A DNA stretch of 64,000 nt from PALSA-693 sp963780345. Lineage in GTDB: Bacteria; Actinomycetota; Acidimicrobiia; Acidimicrobiales; Palsa-688. The stretch is from positions 248,001 through 312,000 of the forward strand of contig CAWABU010000002.1 in assembly GCA_963780345.1 (NCBI GenBank), read 5' to 3'. Made by a program: the position numbers and the translations under genes. Every line of letters begins with the position of its first letter. Within the stretch, counting starts at the first letter, position 1. The notes beneath the pieces are model-generated. The model saw only the letters and a list, made by a program, of their open reading frames with translations. It did no database searches and was not told the origin of the DNA. Positions 42,228 to 51,105 of this stretch are shown here, one piece after another.

Positions 42228-44164
42228 GCAGTGGGGCCCAGCCGGTCGAGGAAGCGGGCGACGATCGGCCCATCAGTCGGACCGCCGTTGCCGGTCCCCT
42301 GCAGCACCATGGCGAAGGCGATATCGCCTCGATACCCGATCAGCCAGGCGTCAGTCGGCTGGGGCGTGCCGGTCCCGTACTCCGCCGTGCCGGTCTTGGC
42401 GTAGGTTCCAGCCGGCAGGCCGGTACCGGCTGCGGTGCCACTGGTGACCACCTGAGCCATCATCTGCCTGAGACCTGCCGTCACCGCGGGCGGTAGGGCG
42501 CGAACCGGAACCGTGTCGTCGGGCGAGCCCGCAACCAGCCGGGGCGCCCGGACCCCGCCCGTATCGATCGCGGCGGCGACCATGGCCAGATCGACGGGGG
42601 AAACCACCACCTTGGCCTGGCCGATGGTCGTCTGGGCCAGCCCGGCCTGGTCGCGAGGCGTTGGCACGCGGCCGCCGAAAGCGGGCAGGCCCATATGCGG
42701 CACGGTGCCGAGGCCATAGGTCGCCGCCACCGCCGGCAGGGTGTCGAGCTGAAGGTGGGCGGCGGCCAGGTTGATGAAGGCCGTGTTGCAGGACTCGGCG
42801 AAGGCGCCCTGCATGGTGCTCGTCGGCGCGTCGCCCTCGGCGTTGTGAAACTGTTCGCCGTCCACGGTCACCGATGGTGGGCAGGTGGCCGGCGACGATG
42901 GCGACAGGCCCTTCTCGATCAGGGCCGTGGCCGTGACCACCTTGAAAGTCGATCCCGGCGGGAACTCTCCGTCCAGCGCCTGATCGAACTGGTAGGCCTC
43001 CGGCACGCTCACCGCCGCCAGGACCTCGCCGGTGGAGGCGCGCACGGCCACCAGAGCCGCGTACTTCGCCACGGGGGCCAGGGCGGCTTCGGCGGCCGCC
43101 TGAACCGCCGGATCGATGCTCGTCCGGACGGCCGTTCCCGGCTTTGGGAGGAACACGGCGACCGGGAGGCCCGTCCTGCCACCTGCGTCGACCACAGAGA
43201 TGGTTCCGCCGGGCCGTCCGGCCAACTGCGTTTGGTAGGAGGCCTCGAGTCCGGTCTGACCGACCGTGCTGCCAGCGGTATAGGCCGGTCCCAGTCGTTG
43301 GAGCTCCTCGGCGGTCACGGGCCCAACCGCGCCGACGACGTGGGCGGCCAGGCCGGGGGTGACCACCGTGCGTGCGGTCGTGTTCTGGAAATCGGTACCG
43401 GGGATTCGATACAGGGCGCTGTTCTTCCCGCCCAATTGGGCGAAGCGGGCCGCCGTCATCGTGAAGACCGGCTCGAAGTAGGTCGGGTGGGCCGAGGCGG
43501 CGGTCAGCGCAGCTCGCACTTCAGCCGCGGTCGCTCCGGCCGCGGTCAGAATGGCCGACAGGGCGGCCGGGTCCTTGACCCGGCTCCCATCGACGCCCAC
43601 CGTCACCATCGCCCCTTCGGCGGTCAAGGACGCTCCGCCATGGCCGAGGATCGGCGCCCGGGGTGCCCACGTGACGGCCAGGGCCAGGCGACTGCCGGGA
43701 CGCAAGGAGGGATCAACCGCCGCCGGGGACCACTGGACCAACCACCGTCCGGACCGCTTGGTGAGGCCGAGGCTGGTATGGACGGTCCAGGCGCCGATGC
43801 CCGCCGGTAGCACGTACTGCGACGCCACCGCCGCCGTCGCCGTCGATCCCTTGCTGGTGACGAGCCCGAGTTGGTGGGTGGCGCTCGCCGCCCGCAGGCC
43901 GGCGGTGATCGCGGGGCCGGCGGTCGCCAGGTCGGCCGGGGGGCGGTCGACCAGGTGACTCATGGCGGCCCAGTCGCCCTGATTCCACGACTCCACAAAC
44001 ATGGCAGCGGTCGTTTGCGGGGTTGGCGCCCGATTGCCGCATGCGCTCAGCAACGATGTCCCGACCAGGACGGCCGCCACCGCGACCGCTATCACCACCC
44101 GCCGGGCCGGCCCGGAAACGGACCGGGATGGGCCGCCTGCGAACCCTGGCCAGCCCCCGCGCAT
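42224..44164 (-). CDS. MecA_N-type penicillin-binding lipoprotein (transpeptidase)
   Basis: Class B penicillin-binding protein of 646 residues. A signal sequence ends in a lipobox (LLSAC) at about residue 41, so it is anchored outside the membrane. An NTF2-like MecA_N domain follows (TTAAMFVESWNQGDW), then a dimerisation domain, then the transpeptidase with Ser405-Thr-Phe-Lys408 (active serine), Ser-Cys-Asn in AESCNTAF, and KTGT in YAKTGTAEYG. It cross-links peptidoglycan. The MecA_N layout also occurs in low-affinity PBP2a, so beta-lactam tolerance is possible but not shown. ATG 44164 gives the best signal peptide. Confidence 0.9.
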   Translation of the reverse strand: MRGGWPGFAGGPSRSVSGPARRVVIAVAVAAVLVGTSLLSACGNRAPTPQTTAAMFVESWNQGDWAAMSHLVDRPPADLATAGPAITAGLRAASATHQLGLVTSKGSTATAAVASQYVLPAGIGAWTVHTSLGLTKRSGRWLVQWSPAAVDPSLRPGSRLALAVTWAPRAPILGHGGASLTAEGAMVTVGVDGSRVKDPAALSAILTAAGATAAEVRAALTAASAHPTYFEPVFTMTAARFAQLGGKNSALYRIPGTDFQNTTARTVVTPGLAAHVVGAVGPVTAEELQRLGPAYTAGSTVGQTGLEASYQTQLAGRPGGTISVVDAGGRTGLPVAVFLPKPGTAVRTSIDPAVQAAAEAALAPVAKYAALVAVRASTGEVLAAVSVPEAYQFDQALDGEFPPGSTFKVVTATALIEKGLSPSSPATCPPSVTVDGEQFHNAEGDAPTSTMQGAFAESCNTAFINLAAAHLQLDTLPAVAATYGLGTVPHMGLPAFGGRVPTPRDQAGLAQTTIGQAKVVVSPVDLAMVAAAIDTGGVRAPRLVAGSPDDTVPVRALPPAVTAGLRQMMAQVVTSGTAAGTGLPAGTYAKTGTAEYGTGTPQPTDAWLIGYRGDIAFAMVLQGTGNGGPTDGPIVARFLDRLGPTA

Positions 44165-44262
44165 CCGGACACTCTGGCACAAGGCCGCGATCCGGAGACC
44201 GCGCCCTGCCCCGACCGGGACCATCGCCGAGCGCCGGGGCCGGGTCGGGCAGGCTGGAGCCC

Positions 44263-45423
44263 GTGACGTCGCCTGGGTCGGGGGCAGCAGGGTCGGGCGC
44301 AGCGGAGCCCGGTCGGGGCCAGGAGCCGGCGCCGGGGACCTACCCCGGCCGGACGCTCCGCGTCGCCGGCGATTACGCCTGGCGGCTGCTCGTGGTCGGG
44401 ACGGTCGGGTACTTCGCGCTCAGGCTGCTCGAGCGCCTCGGCCTGGTGGTAGTCCCCTTCCTGGTCTCGCTGCTCGTCACCGCCCTCCTGCATCCGCTCC
44501 TGGCCTTTCTGCGCCGGCGGGGCCTGGCGCGCGGTCCGGCCACTCTGGCGACGGTCCTGATGGCGATCGTGTTCCTCGGCGGCGTGCTCACCCTCGTCGT
44601 GGTCCGCGCCGCCGAGCAGGCCCCACAGCTGGGCAACGAGGTCAACAACCTCATCCCCCACATCAAGCACTGGCTGATCACCGGGCCGCTCCGGCTCAAC
44701 CCGACCACCGTCAACAACCTCTCGAAGCATCTCACCGACGCCGTGACCAAGAACAGCTCGCTGATCGCGTCGACCGCCTTGTCGACCGGGAAGACCGCCG
44801 TGGAGGTGCTGGGTGGCATCGCCCTGGTGATCTTTTCGACCATCTTCCTGCTCTACGACGGCCAGCGGGTGTGGGCGTTCCTGATCAAAGGCGCACCTGC
44901 CGCGGTTCGACCGAACGTCGATGCAGGCGGCCGGGCGGCGTGGAAAACGTTGAGCGACTACGTGCGAGGGACGCTGGTGGTCGCGGCCTTTCACGGCATC
45001 GTGATCCTCGTCACCTTGACCATCCTCGGCGTGCCGCTGGCGTTTCCTCTGGCGGTGCTGGTGGCCTTCGGCAGTTTCATCCCCCTGGTCGGTGCCCTCG
45101 TGACCGGGGCGCTGTCCGTGGGGGTCGCCGCCCTCAGCCAGGGATTGGTCGCAGGCCTGATCGTGGCAGGGGTGCTGGTCATCAACAACCAGATCGAAGC
45201 CCACGCCCTCCAGCCTTTTGTGGTCGGACGATACGTGCGGGTCCATCCCCTGGCGGTGGTCCTGGCCCTGGCCACCGGCGGGCTGCTGTTCGGGATCTTC
45301 GGGGCGATCATCGCCGTGCCGATCGTGGCCTGTGCCAACAGCGCCGTCCGGGCGGCGCGGGCTGTCGGAGCGCCCCAGGATCAGCCCGGCGAAGGAGACC
45401 CGATTCCACCTGCGGGTGGATGA
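44263..45423 (+). CDS. AI-2E family transporter
   Basis: Polytopic membrane protein of 386 residues of the AI-2E/PerM family. About eight helices; conserved C-terminal LVAFGSFIPLVGALVTGALSVG and QIEAHALQPFVVGRYVRVHPLAVV are typical. Relatives export small molecules or exchange Na+/H+; the substrate here is unknown. GTG 44263 was chosen: it comes 7 nt after CAGGCT, a weak -10 like the other leaderless genes, and the frame upstream runs through the divergent PBP start. Confidence 0.85.
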   Translation: MTSPGSGAAGSGAAEPGRGQEPAPGTYPGRTLRVAGDYAWRLLVVGTVGYFALRLLERLGLVVVPFLVSLLVTALLHPLLAFLRRRGLARGPATLATVLMAIVFLGGVLTLVVVRAAEQAPQLGNEVNNLIPHIKHWLITGPLRLNPTTVNNLSKHLTDAVTKNSSLIASTALSTGKTAVEVLGGIALVIFSTIFLLYDGQRVWAFLIKGAPAAVRPNVDAGGRAAWKTLSDYVRGTLVVAAFHGIVILVTLTILGVPLAFPLAVLVAFGSFIPLVGALVTGALSVGVAALSQGLVAGLIVAGVLVINNQIEAHALQPFVVGRYVRVHPLAVVLALATGGLLFGIFGAIIAVPIVACANSAVRAARAVGAPQDQPGEGDPIPPAGG

Positions 45424-45455
45424 CCCCCGGTAACAGTTCGCCGTAACCTCATTAC

Positions 45456-46583
45456 ATGGCCAGGGACGACGAGTTCCGGAAGGTAGCGGAGGACATCGGT
45501 GCTCTGGCGCGCTCGCTCGGGCGCGACTTCCGGGAGGCGGTCGATCAGGCGATGCGGGGCGGCAATCCCCCGGGGCGAGCCGTCCGCGATGGTCTTCGAG
45601 GACTGAAAGACGAGGCCCGGCGGGGCATGCGCAGCGGTTGGTCGACGCGACACGGCCGGCGCCGACCCTATTGGGGCCCGTGGGGCTGTGGTCCCGGTGG
45701 CTGGGGTAATCAATGGTGGGGCCCACCCGCGGGTGACCGCGAGACGGCAGCCGGCCGGGCGCCGGGCCCGAGCGGCGGGTCGGCCGGCCCGCCGACGGCA
45801 CCGCCGTGGAATCGGGGGCATGGCCGGGGACGGCCGTGGGCCGGGCCCTCCGGGCCTGGACAGTCGGGCGCGGCGAAGCCATGGGCCGGACCGGGCCCGG
45901 CCCGGCACCCTCGCCAGCGGAGCACCTTGCCGCCGGTCCGGCATCGCTGGGACGCGACGACGGTCGTCGGCCTGCTCGCGGTGCTCTTCGGCGTCGCCTG
46001 GCTCATCGGTGCCACGAGCATTCTCCATGTGTCCATCGAGGCGGTCGTCGCCATCGGGCTCATGCTGCTCGGCGCCTCCCTGGTCGTGACTGGCCGCACC
46101 GACTGGAGCCTCAGCCGGCGGTCCTGGCCGGTGTGGCTGGGTTTGGGATTGATCGGCGTGCTGGTGTTGACGTCCACCACCTTCGGCCTCGGCAGCGCCC
46201 TCGACAGCGTTTCCTTCGGCAATAAGACCGTCACGGCTCAAAACGGGGCGCTCCCGACCGGAACCGTGCACGGCGGGTTCGGAAATCTGACGGTCGACCT
46301 TTCCCGCGCCAACAAGGGCGGGCCGGTGACGGTCGTGAGCGTGGCCGGCAACACGACCGTGACGCTGCCGGCAAATGCCACCGTTGACGTCGACGCCCGG
46401 GTGGTTGGCGGCCAGATCTGCCTCAACGACAGGGATGTCTCCGACGGGCTCGGGGCCCAGTACCACGCCCATGTGGGACCGGGTTCGGGAGGCTCGGCGG
46501 TCGGGACGGGACCGACCATCGCCCTGCACGTGCACCAGGTCTTCGGCCAGATCCTGATCGACGGAGCGGGGTGCGCCCGATGA
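45456..46583 (+). CDS. LiaF-like membrane protein
   Basis: Protein of 375 residues. An N-terminal amphipathic segment and a long Gly/Pro/Trp-rich linker (about 60-160) are followed by three or four membrane helices (about 168-245) and a C-terminal beta-rich domain like the LiaF/toast-rack cell-wall stress family (GTVHGGFGNLTVDLSRA ... TLPANATVDVDARVVGG). In Firmicutes LiaF inhibits the LiaS kinase, and here the kinase and regulator follow directly. ATG lies 6 nt after TAACCT, suggesting a leaderless message. Its stop overlaps the kinase ATG (ATGA). Confidence 0.8.
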   Translation: MARDDEFRKVAEDIGALARSLGRDFREAVDQAMRGGNPPGRAVRDGLRGLKDEARRGMRSGWSTRHGRRRPYWGPWGCGPGGWGNQWWGPPAGDRETAAGRAPGPSGGSAGPPTAPPWNRGHGRGRPWAGPSGPGQSGAAKPWAGPGPARHPRQRSTLPPVRHRWDATTVVGLLAVLFGVAWLIGATSILHVSIEAVVAIGLMLLGASLVVTGRTDWSLSRRSWPVWLGLGLIGVLVLTSTTFGLGSALDSVSFGNKTVTAQNGALPTGTVHGGFGNLTVDLSRANKGGPVTVVSVAGNTTVTLPANATVDVDARVVGGQICLNDRDVSDGLGAQYHAHVGPGSGGSAVGTGPTIALHVHQVFGQILIDGAGCAR

Positions 46584-47479
46584 CCGCGGCGGTGGCCACG
46601 TATCAGTACCGGACGTCCCGGGTGGCGGTCGGCACCTTCTTCCTGCTGCTCGGCGCGGCGTTCCTGCTCGACAGCTTCGGGGTGTTCCGGGTGACCGCGG
46701 CCGTCTTCTGGCCGCTGTTCGTGATCTCGCTCGGAGCCGGCCTGTTGCTCCACCGGGCCCGCCGCATGCAGGTCGAGGAGGACCGTAGCGCCCAGCTCGC
46801 CGTGGCCGAGGAGCGGGTGCGCATCGCCCGGGAACTCCACGACATCGTCGCCCACGGCGTCAGCCTCATGACCATTCAGATCGCCGCGGCGCGGCGGGTC
46901 GGCGCGACGAAACCGCAGACGGCCACCGAGTCGCTGGAGGCCGCCGAGCAGACCGGTCGCCAGACGCTGAGCGAGCTGGAAGGCATGCTGGCCGTCCTCC
47001 GGGGCGCCGATGCGTCGATCGGCGCCGCCGCCGACCGCCACGACAACGCCGACGACACGGATGGTCGCACGCCGCTCCCCCACCTTTCCGACCTCCCGGC
47101 GCTGATCGACACCGTCCGGCAGGCCGGTCGCACCGTCGAATACAGCACCCTCGGCGAACCGCCACCGCTGCCGGCCAGCGTGGAGATGATCGTCTACCGG
47201 CTGGTGCAGGAAGGGCTCACCAACGCCGTCCGCTACGCGGGGGACGGCCCCATTGACGTCCAGCTCATCTACTCGCCGACGGCCATCACCGTCTTCGTCG
47301 ACGACGAAGGACCGGGCGCGGCGGCAGCGAACGGCCGAAGTGGCGGCGGGCACGGGCTGGTCGGAATGCAGGAGCGCCTGGCGGCGATCGGCGGGACGCT
47401 GGAAGCCGGTCCTCGCCGGCCTGGACCGGGCTGGCGGGTCCACGCCAGTATCCCGGTCGTGCTCATCAGCGCGGCCTGA
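46580..47479 (+). CDS. LiaS-like sensor histidine kinase (HisKA_3)
   Basis: NarL-type kinase of 299 residues. Two N-terminal membrane helices (about 15-32 and 38-57) with almost no outside loop, an intramembrane-sensing layout; HisKA_3 with His87 in RIARELHDIVAHGVS; HATPase with LVQEGLTNAVRYAG and GGGHGLVGMQERL. Phosphorylates the LuxR-type regulator downstream. ATG 46580 overlaps the LiaF-like stop. Likely responds to membrane or cell-wall damage, by analogy with LiaFSR. Confidence 0.88.
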   Translation: MTAAVATYQYRTSRVAVGTFFLLLGAAFLLDSFGVFRVTAAVFWPLFVISLGAGLLLHRARRMQVEEDRSAQLAVAEERVRIARELHDIVAHGVSLMTIQIAAARRVGATKPQTATESLEAAEQTGRQTLSELEGMLAVLRGADASIGAAADRHDNADDTDGRTPLPHLSDLPALIDTVRQAGRTVEYSTLGEPPPLPASVEMIVYRLVQEGLTNAVRYAGDGPIDVQLIYSPTAITVFVDDEGPGAAAANGRSGGGHGLVGMQERLAAIGGTLEAGPRRPGPGWRVHASIPVVLISAA

Positions 47480-47584
47480 GCTACCCGGCGGGTTCGGGCG
47501 ACCCGACCCGGCCTGAGCTACCGGGCGGGACCGGGCTACCCGGCGCGGCCTGAGCTACCGGGCGGGTCCGGGCGACCCGAAGGG
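47474..47584 (+). repeat. 37-bp tandem repeat, three copies
   Basis: Units at 47474-47510, 47511-47547 and 47548-47584 all begin CGGCCTGAGCTAC and differ at a few positions. The first unit includes the last codon and stop of the kinase gene, so the array grew from the 3' end of that gene into the 204-bp gap before the response regulator. Degenerate GGGCGACCCG text continues to about 47620. Confidence 0.8.
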
Positions 47585-47683
47585 AGCGGGCGACCCGGCC
47601 GGTTCGGGCTACCGGCCGGGGTCCAGGCGCCGGCTGCAGCGGGTGGTGGGCCCCGACCACGCCGAGCGGCGAGACTGTGGGCG

Positions 47684-48352
47684 ATGATCCGATTGCTGCT
47701 CGCCGACGACGAATCGATGGTGCGCCGGGGCCTGCGCCTGGTCCTCGAAACCGAAGATGACCTCCAGGTCGTCGGCGAGGCCGCCGACGGGTTCGAGGCC
47801 ATCGAGGAGGCCCGCCGGCTTCGGCCCGACGTCGTGCTCATGGACGTGCGGATGCCCCGGCTCGACGGGGTGGAGGCCTGCCGGCGGCTGGTCGAGGAAA
47901 GCGACACCAAGGTGGTGGTGCTGACCACCTTCGACCTCGACGAGCACCTCTTCGCCGCTGTCCGGGCCGGTGCGAGTGGCTTCCTGCTCAAGGCGTCGCC
48001 GCCCGAAGACCTGGTCGCGGCCATCAGGGCCGCCCAGGCCGGCAACGCCCTGGTGGAGCCCAAGATGACCAAACGGCTGCTTGATGAGTTCGCCCGCCGG
48101 CCCGAACAGCCGCCGGTGGGTCACATCCCGGATCGGTTCACCGATCTCACCGAGCGAGAGGTGGATGTCCTCCGCGAGGTTGTGCGGGGGGCCAGCAACG
48201 CCGAGATCGCCGACCGTCTCTACATCAGCGAGACAACCGTCAAGACCCACGTCAACCACATCCTGAGCAAGCTGGGGGTCCGCGACCGCATTCAAGCGGT
48301 GGTACTGGCCTACGACCACGGATTGGTCGAACCCGGCGGCTCCGTCCGCTAA
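47684..48352 (+). CDS. LiaR-like LuxR-family response regulator
   Basis: NarL/LuxR-type regulator of 222 residues. Receiver domain with acidic pocket ADDE and phosphoacceptor Asp54 (VLMDVRMP), switch Thr in VLTTFD and Lys in LLKASPP; C-terminal LuxR helix-turn-helix LTEREVDVLREV ... NAEIADRLYISETTVKTHV. Output of the kinase encoded 204 bp upstream. No ribosome site is visible before ATG 47684. Confidence 0.92.
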   Translation: MIRLLLADDESMVRRGLRLVLETEDDLQVVGEAADGFEAIEEARRLRPDVVLMDVRMPRLDGVEACRRLVEESDTKVVVLTTFDLDEHLFAAVRAGASGFLLKASPPEDLVAAIRAAQAGNALVEPKMTKRLLDEFARRPEQPPVGHIPDRFTDLTEREVDVLREVVRGASNAEIADRLYISETTVKTHVNHILSKLGVRDRIQAVVLAYDHGLVEPGGSVR

Positions 48353-48498
48353 ATCAGCTCCCGGTGGATGACCGACAGACTCCTGCCGGATGGCGCCGGA
48401 CGAGCCCGAATCCGCCTCTCGGTGGAGGCCGGAATCGCCCTCGCGGACGATGTGGCGCCGATCCGCTACCCGTAGCATTTGGGTGCGAAGGAGGAATC

Positions 48499-48771
48499 AT
48501 GCCCTACGACTTCGGCCCTTTCGGCTCCGCCGGACAGAGTTCTCATTACGAGGGGGACAACGACGCCCCCCACAAGAACAGCATCTTCAGCCTGGTGGTC
48601 ATGATCGTGGTGGTCGCCGTGATCGGCGCCGTTGTGCTCGGCCTGGCCTTCATGGCGCTGGGCTTGCTGTTCCACCTGGCCGGCTGGATCCTGAAGGTCG
48701 CCATCCTGGCCGCGGTTGCGGCATTGGTGTGGCGCAGGATCAATCGCCGCCGCTCGCACGACCAGGTCTGA
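48499..48771 (+). CDS. Small membrane protein
   Basis: Protein of 90 residues: a polar N-terminus (about 28 residues), one or two hydrophobic helices (about 29-57 and 58-78) and a basic end RRINRRRSHDQV. ATG has a near-perfect AAGGAGGA site 4-10 nt upstream, unlike most genes here, so it should be well translated. Located after the Lia-like set and possibly part of its output; function unknown. Confidence 0.72.
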   Translation: MPYDFGPFGSAGQSSHYEGDNDAPHKNSIFSLVVMIVVVAVIGAVVLGLAFMALGLLFHLAGWILKVAILAAVAALVWRRINRRRSHDQV

Positions 48772-48810
48772 TCGACGGACGGCAGCCCGATCCCGTCCGC
48801 CCACGCCCGG

Positions 48811-49971
48811 TCATCCCACCGCGTAGCGCTCGAGCAGGCGGCGGGCGATGACCAGCCGCTGAATCTCGTTGGTCCCCTCTCCGATCATCAGGAGCGGAGC
48901 GTCCCGGTAGAGGCGCTCGACCGGGCCGTCGGTGGTGTAGCCGTAACCCCCGTGGATGCGCATGGCTTCGGTAGCGTTTTCGAAGGCCGCTTCCGAGGCG
49001 TAGAGCTTGGCCATTCCGGCCTCCACGTCGGCCCGCTCCCCCCGGTCGAGCTTGTCGGCCGCCGAGTGGGTGAGCAACCGGGCGGCCTCAACCCGCATCC
49101 CCATGTCGGCCAGCTTGAAGGCAATGGCCTCATGCCGGGCGATCGGCACGCCGAAGGCCTGTCGTTGCTGCGCATACGAGATGGCCGCCTCGAACGCCGC
49201 CCGGGCGACCCCCACACCGCGCGCCGCGACGTTGACCCGGCCCAGCTCGAGGGCGCCGAGGATCTGGGGCAGGCCGTGGCCCAGGGGGGCGTGGGCGCCA
49301 CCGAGCACGGCGCCGGCCGGGACCCGGTGGTCGACGTAGGTCATCTCTACCGTCTCGACCCCCCGGTATCCGAGCTTGTCGATGTGACGGGAAACCTCGA
49401 TGCCACCCGAACGCAAGCCCGGCTCCTTCTCCACGATGAAGCAGGTGACTCCTTCCTCGGTGCGGGCCGCGAGGGCCACCACCCGGGACCGCAGACCGTT
49501 GGTGATCCACATCTTTGTGCCGTTGATCACGTACTCGTCCCCGTCCCGGTTGGCCTGACAGCGAATGGCGCGGACGTCGCTTCCCGCGTCTGACTCCGAG
49601 AGCGATAGGGCACCGCGCGCCCGGCCGCTGGCCATCTCGGGCAGGAGACGGTCCCGTTGCTCGTCGCTTCCATGCAGGCTGATGAGCAGGGCGGCAATCA
49701 TGTGGGTGTTGAGCACGCCGGTGAGTGACATCCAGCCCGCGGCCAACTCCTCGACGATACGGGCGTAAGTGATCACGTCCAGCCCCAGTCCCCCGTGGGC
49801 TTCCGGTATGAGCGCCCCGAAGAGACCGAACTCGGCAAGCTGGTCCACCAGCTGGTCAGGGTAGGCGTCGGCGTGGTCGAGCTCCGATGCCACCGGCACC
49901 ACGTCCCGGCGCACGAAGCTCCGGATGGTCTCGACCAGTTCGTCAGCGGTGGCGGCATCGATCGCGGGCAT
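48811..49971 (-). CDS. Acyl-CoA dehydrogenase
   Basis: Flavin acyl-CoA dehydrogenase of 386 residues. N-terminal helices, LSESDAGSDVRAIRC and WITNGLRS for FAD contact, and the C-terminal catalytic region MRIHGGYGYTTDGPVERLYRDAP, whose later GEGTNEIQRLVIARRL is the family end. The catalytic Glu in short/branched-chain enzymes lies near YRDAPLLMIGEGT (Glu of GEGTNE). It oxidises an acyl-CoA at C2-C3 and passes electrons to ETF. ATG 49971 lies 8 nt after TAGCCT and the homology starts there; upstream frame to 50106 crosses the divergent promoter and was rejected. Confidence 0.9.
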   Translation of the reverse strand: MPAIDAATADELVETIRSFVRRDVVPVASELDHADAYPDQLVDQLAEFGLFGALIPEAHGGLGLDVITYARIVEELAAGWMSLTGVLNTHMIAALLISLHGSDEQRDRLLPEMASGRARGALSLSESDAGSDVRAIRCQANRDGDEYVINGTKMWITNGLRSRVVALAARTEEGVTCFIVEKEPGLRSGGIEVSRHIDKLGYRGVETVEMTYVDHRVPAGAVLGGAHAPLGHGLPQILGALELGRVNVAARGVGVARAAFEAAISYAQQRQAFGVPIARHEAIAFKLADMGMRVEAARLLTHSAADKLDRGERADVEAGMAKLYASEAAFENATEAMRIHGGYGYTTDGPVERLYRDAPLLMIGEGTNEIQRLVIARRLLERYAVG

Positions 49972-49985
49972 GACCGTAGAGGCTA

Positions 49986-50014
49986 TTGACACGCGCCGGC
50001 CCGGCGCCTTGAAT
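49986..50014 (+). promoter_or_regulatory. Promoter of a putative noncoding RNA
   Basis: TTGACA (49986-49991), 17 bp, TTGAAT (50009-50014) on the plus strand, directed into a stretch with no supported gene. It predicts a transcript start near 50021, where a stable hairpin begins (50023-50049). Confidence 0.5.
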
Positions 50015-50020
50015 TGGTGG

Positions 50021-50346
50021 ACCTCGCCCGGCCCGCAAGGCCCGGCGAGCGACCCAAAGCACGTCGATTTCGACGGACCAGGGAAAGGAGGGCACCGTGG
50101 CAACATGGAGCTCGTCCGAGGAGGACGGACCGCCCCGCTAGGCGGAAGGGCTCGGGCGGAACTGAGCTTGAGTCCTGAACCAGCTGCCGAGAGGAGTGAA
50201 CCCTCGACTTGACCGGCCCTATGGCCGGGTGTCGTTGCGGCGAGACCCGGGACGAGGCGGTCCCAGACCAGAGAGCGGCTTTACAAATCGCGACAGATGC
50301 AGCCGGCACAGGAGAAGCCCAATGGGCAATCTCCTGTGCCGGTTTT
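50021..50346 (+). ncRNA. Probable structured noncoding RNA, about 325 nt
   Basis: The 429-bp gap 49972-50400 has a promoter at its left and a strong intrinsic terminator at 50303-50346, with no convincing reading frame between. Several local hairpins are visible: 50023-50049 (10 bp), ACCGCC/GGCGG near 50133-50148, and CCGGCC/GGCCGG near 50213-50230. I looked for tmRNA, RNase P RNA, SRP RNA and cobalamin or c-di-AMP riboswitch signatures and found none. It could be a stand-alone RNA or a long terminated leader of the gene at 50401. Confidence 0.5.
50303..50346 (+). terminator. Intrinsic terminator
   Basis: CCGGCACAGGAGA (50303-50315) pairs perfectly with 50330-50342, and inside it GCCC (50317-50320) pairs with GGGC (50324-50327); TTTT follows at 50343-50346. 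It works on the plus strand only, since the minus strand has no T-run after the stem. Confidence 0.85.
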
Positions 50347-50400
50347 GCGTTCGGCGCGTGGCGCGTGGCCGCCTGGACCAACAGCTGTCAGCATGGCGGG

Positions 50401-51078
50401 GTGGAACAACCGCCGCCCAGCCGCCCGGGCCAGATCGTTCAGCGCGAGCAGCTCGTTGAGCGCGGTCAGACCTCCGCAGGCCGGCAGCAGGTCGAGCGTC
50501 ACCGGCCGGGGACCCTCAGCCCGGTCGATGCGGCGACGGCGCGGCGTAACCGCCGGTGGATGGCGCTGGTCCTGGCCCCGTCGCTCGTCGTCGGCGCTCT
50601 CGCCCTGATCCTGACCGTGGCGGCCAGTTCGAAAGGTCCATCGGTCCATCCCGTTGACGTCCCGGCCGGCTACCAGGCCATCAGTGGCGACGGTTACTTC
50701 GCCTATGCCGTGCCGTCCTCATGGTCGCAGAGCGCGGCCTACACCGACGACGTTGGCGATCTCGCCTATACGGGCCAGTCGGGCTGGGTCGCCGAGCATC
50801 TCGGGTCCCGTCCCACCCGCCCGCAACCGGAGGAAACCCCGCCCACATCCTTCGCCGCCTTCGGCGAACCTCAGCCGACCCCGTACCACCTCGGCTTGGC
50901 GGCCCCGACTCAAGTCAAAGGGGCGGCGGCGGCGTACCGTTACACGATGACCCGGCCCGGTGGGTTCGAGGCCACCGCAATCGATGCCTGGCAGTCCAGC
51001 AGCGGCGCCGAGATCTGGTTGCTCGTCCGGGCCGACCCGGCGACCACGGCGGCCGTGCTCGCCAGCCTCCAGGCCTGA
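50401..51078 (+). CDS. Hypothetical single-span membrane protein
   Basis: Protein of 225 residues from GTG 50401. A polar cytoplasmic N-terminus (about 50 residues), one membrane helix (about 53-75, LVLAPSLVVGALALILTVA), then an outside domain with GYFAYAVPSSWSQSAAYTDD and AAAYRYTMTRPGGFEATAIDAWQ that resembles LpqN/Mog1-like beta-sandwich proteins of actinobacteria. Function unknown. The start was chosen because the frame upstream runs through the terminator; CAGCAT lies 6 nt before GTG. Confidence 0.65.
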   Translation: MEQPPPSRPGQIVQREQLVERGQTSAGRQQVERHRPGTLSPVDAATARRNRRWMALVLAPSLVVGALALILTVAASSKGPSVHPVDVPAGYQAISGDGYFAYAVPSSWSQSAAYTDDVGDLAYTGQSGWVAEHLGSRPTRPQPEETPPTSFAAFGEPQPTPYHLGLAAPTQVKGAAAAYRYTMTRPGGFEATAIDAWQSSSGAEIWLLVRADPATTAAVLASLQA

Positions 51079-51105
51079 CCGCTCGGGGATCCGATCGGTC
51101 CAGGA

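Noticed and set aside
50021..50346. tmRNA, RNase P RNA, SRP RNA or a known riboswitch
   Set aside because: No tRNA-like ends, no GAGGAAAGTCC core, no GGAAGGAAGCAGCC loop, and no cobalamin or c-di-AMP consensus could be found.
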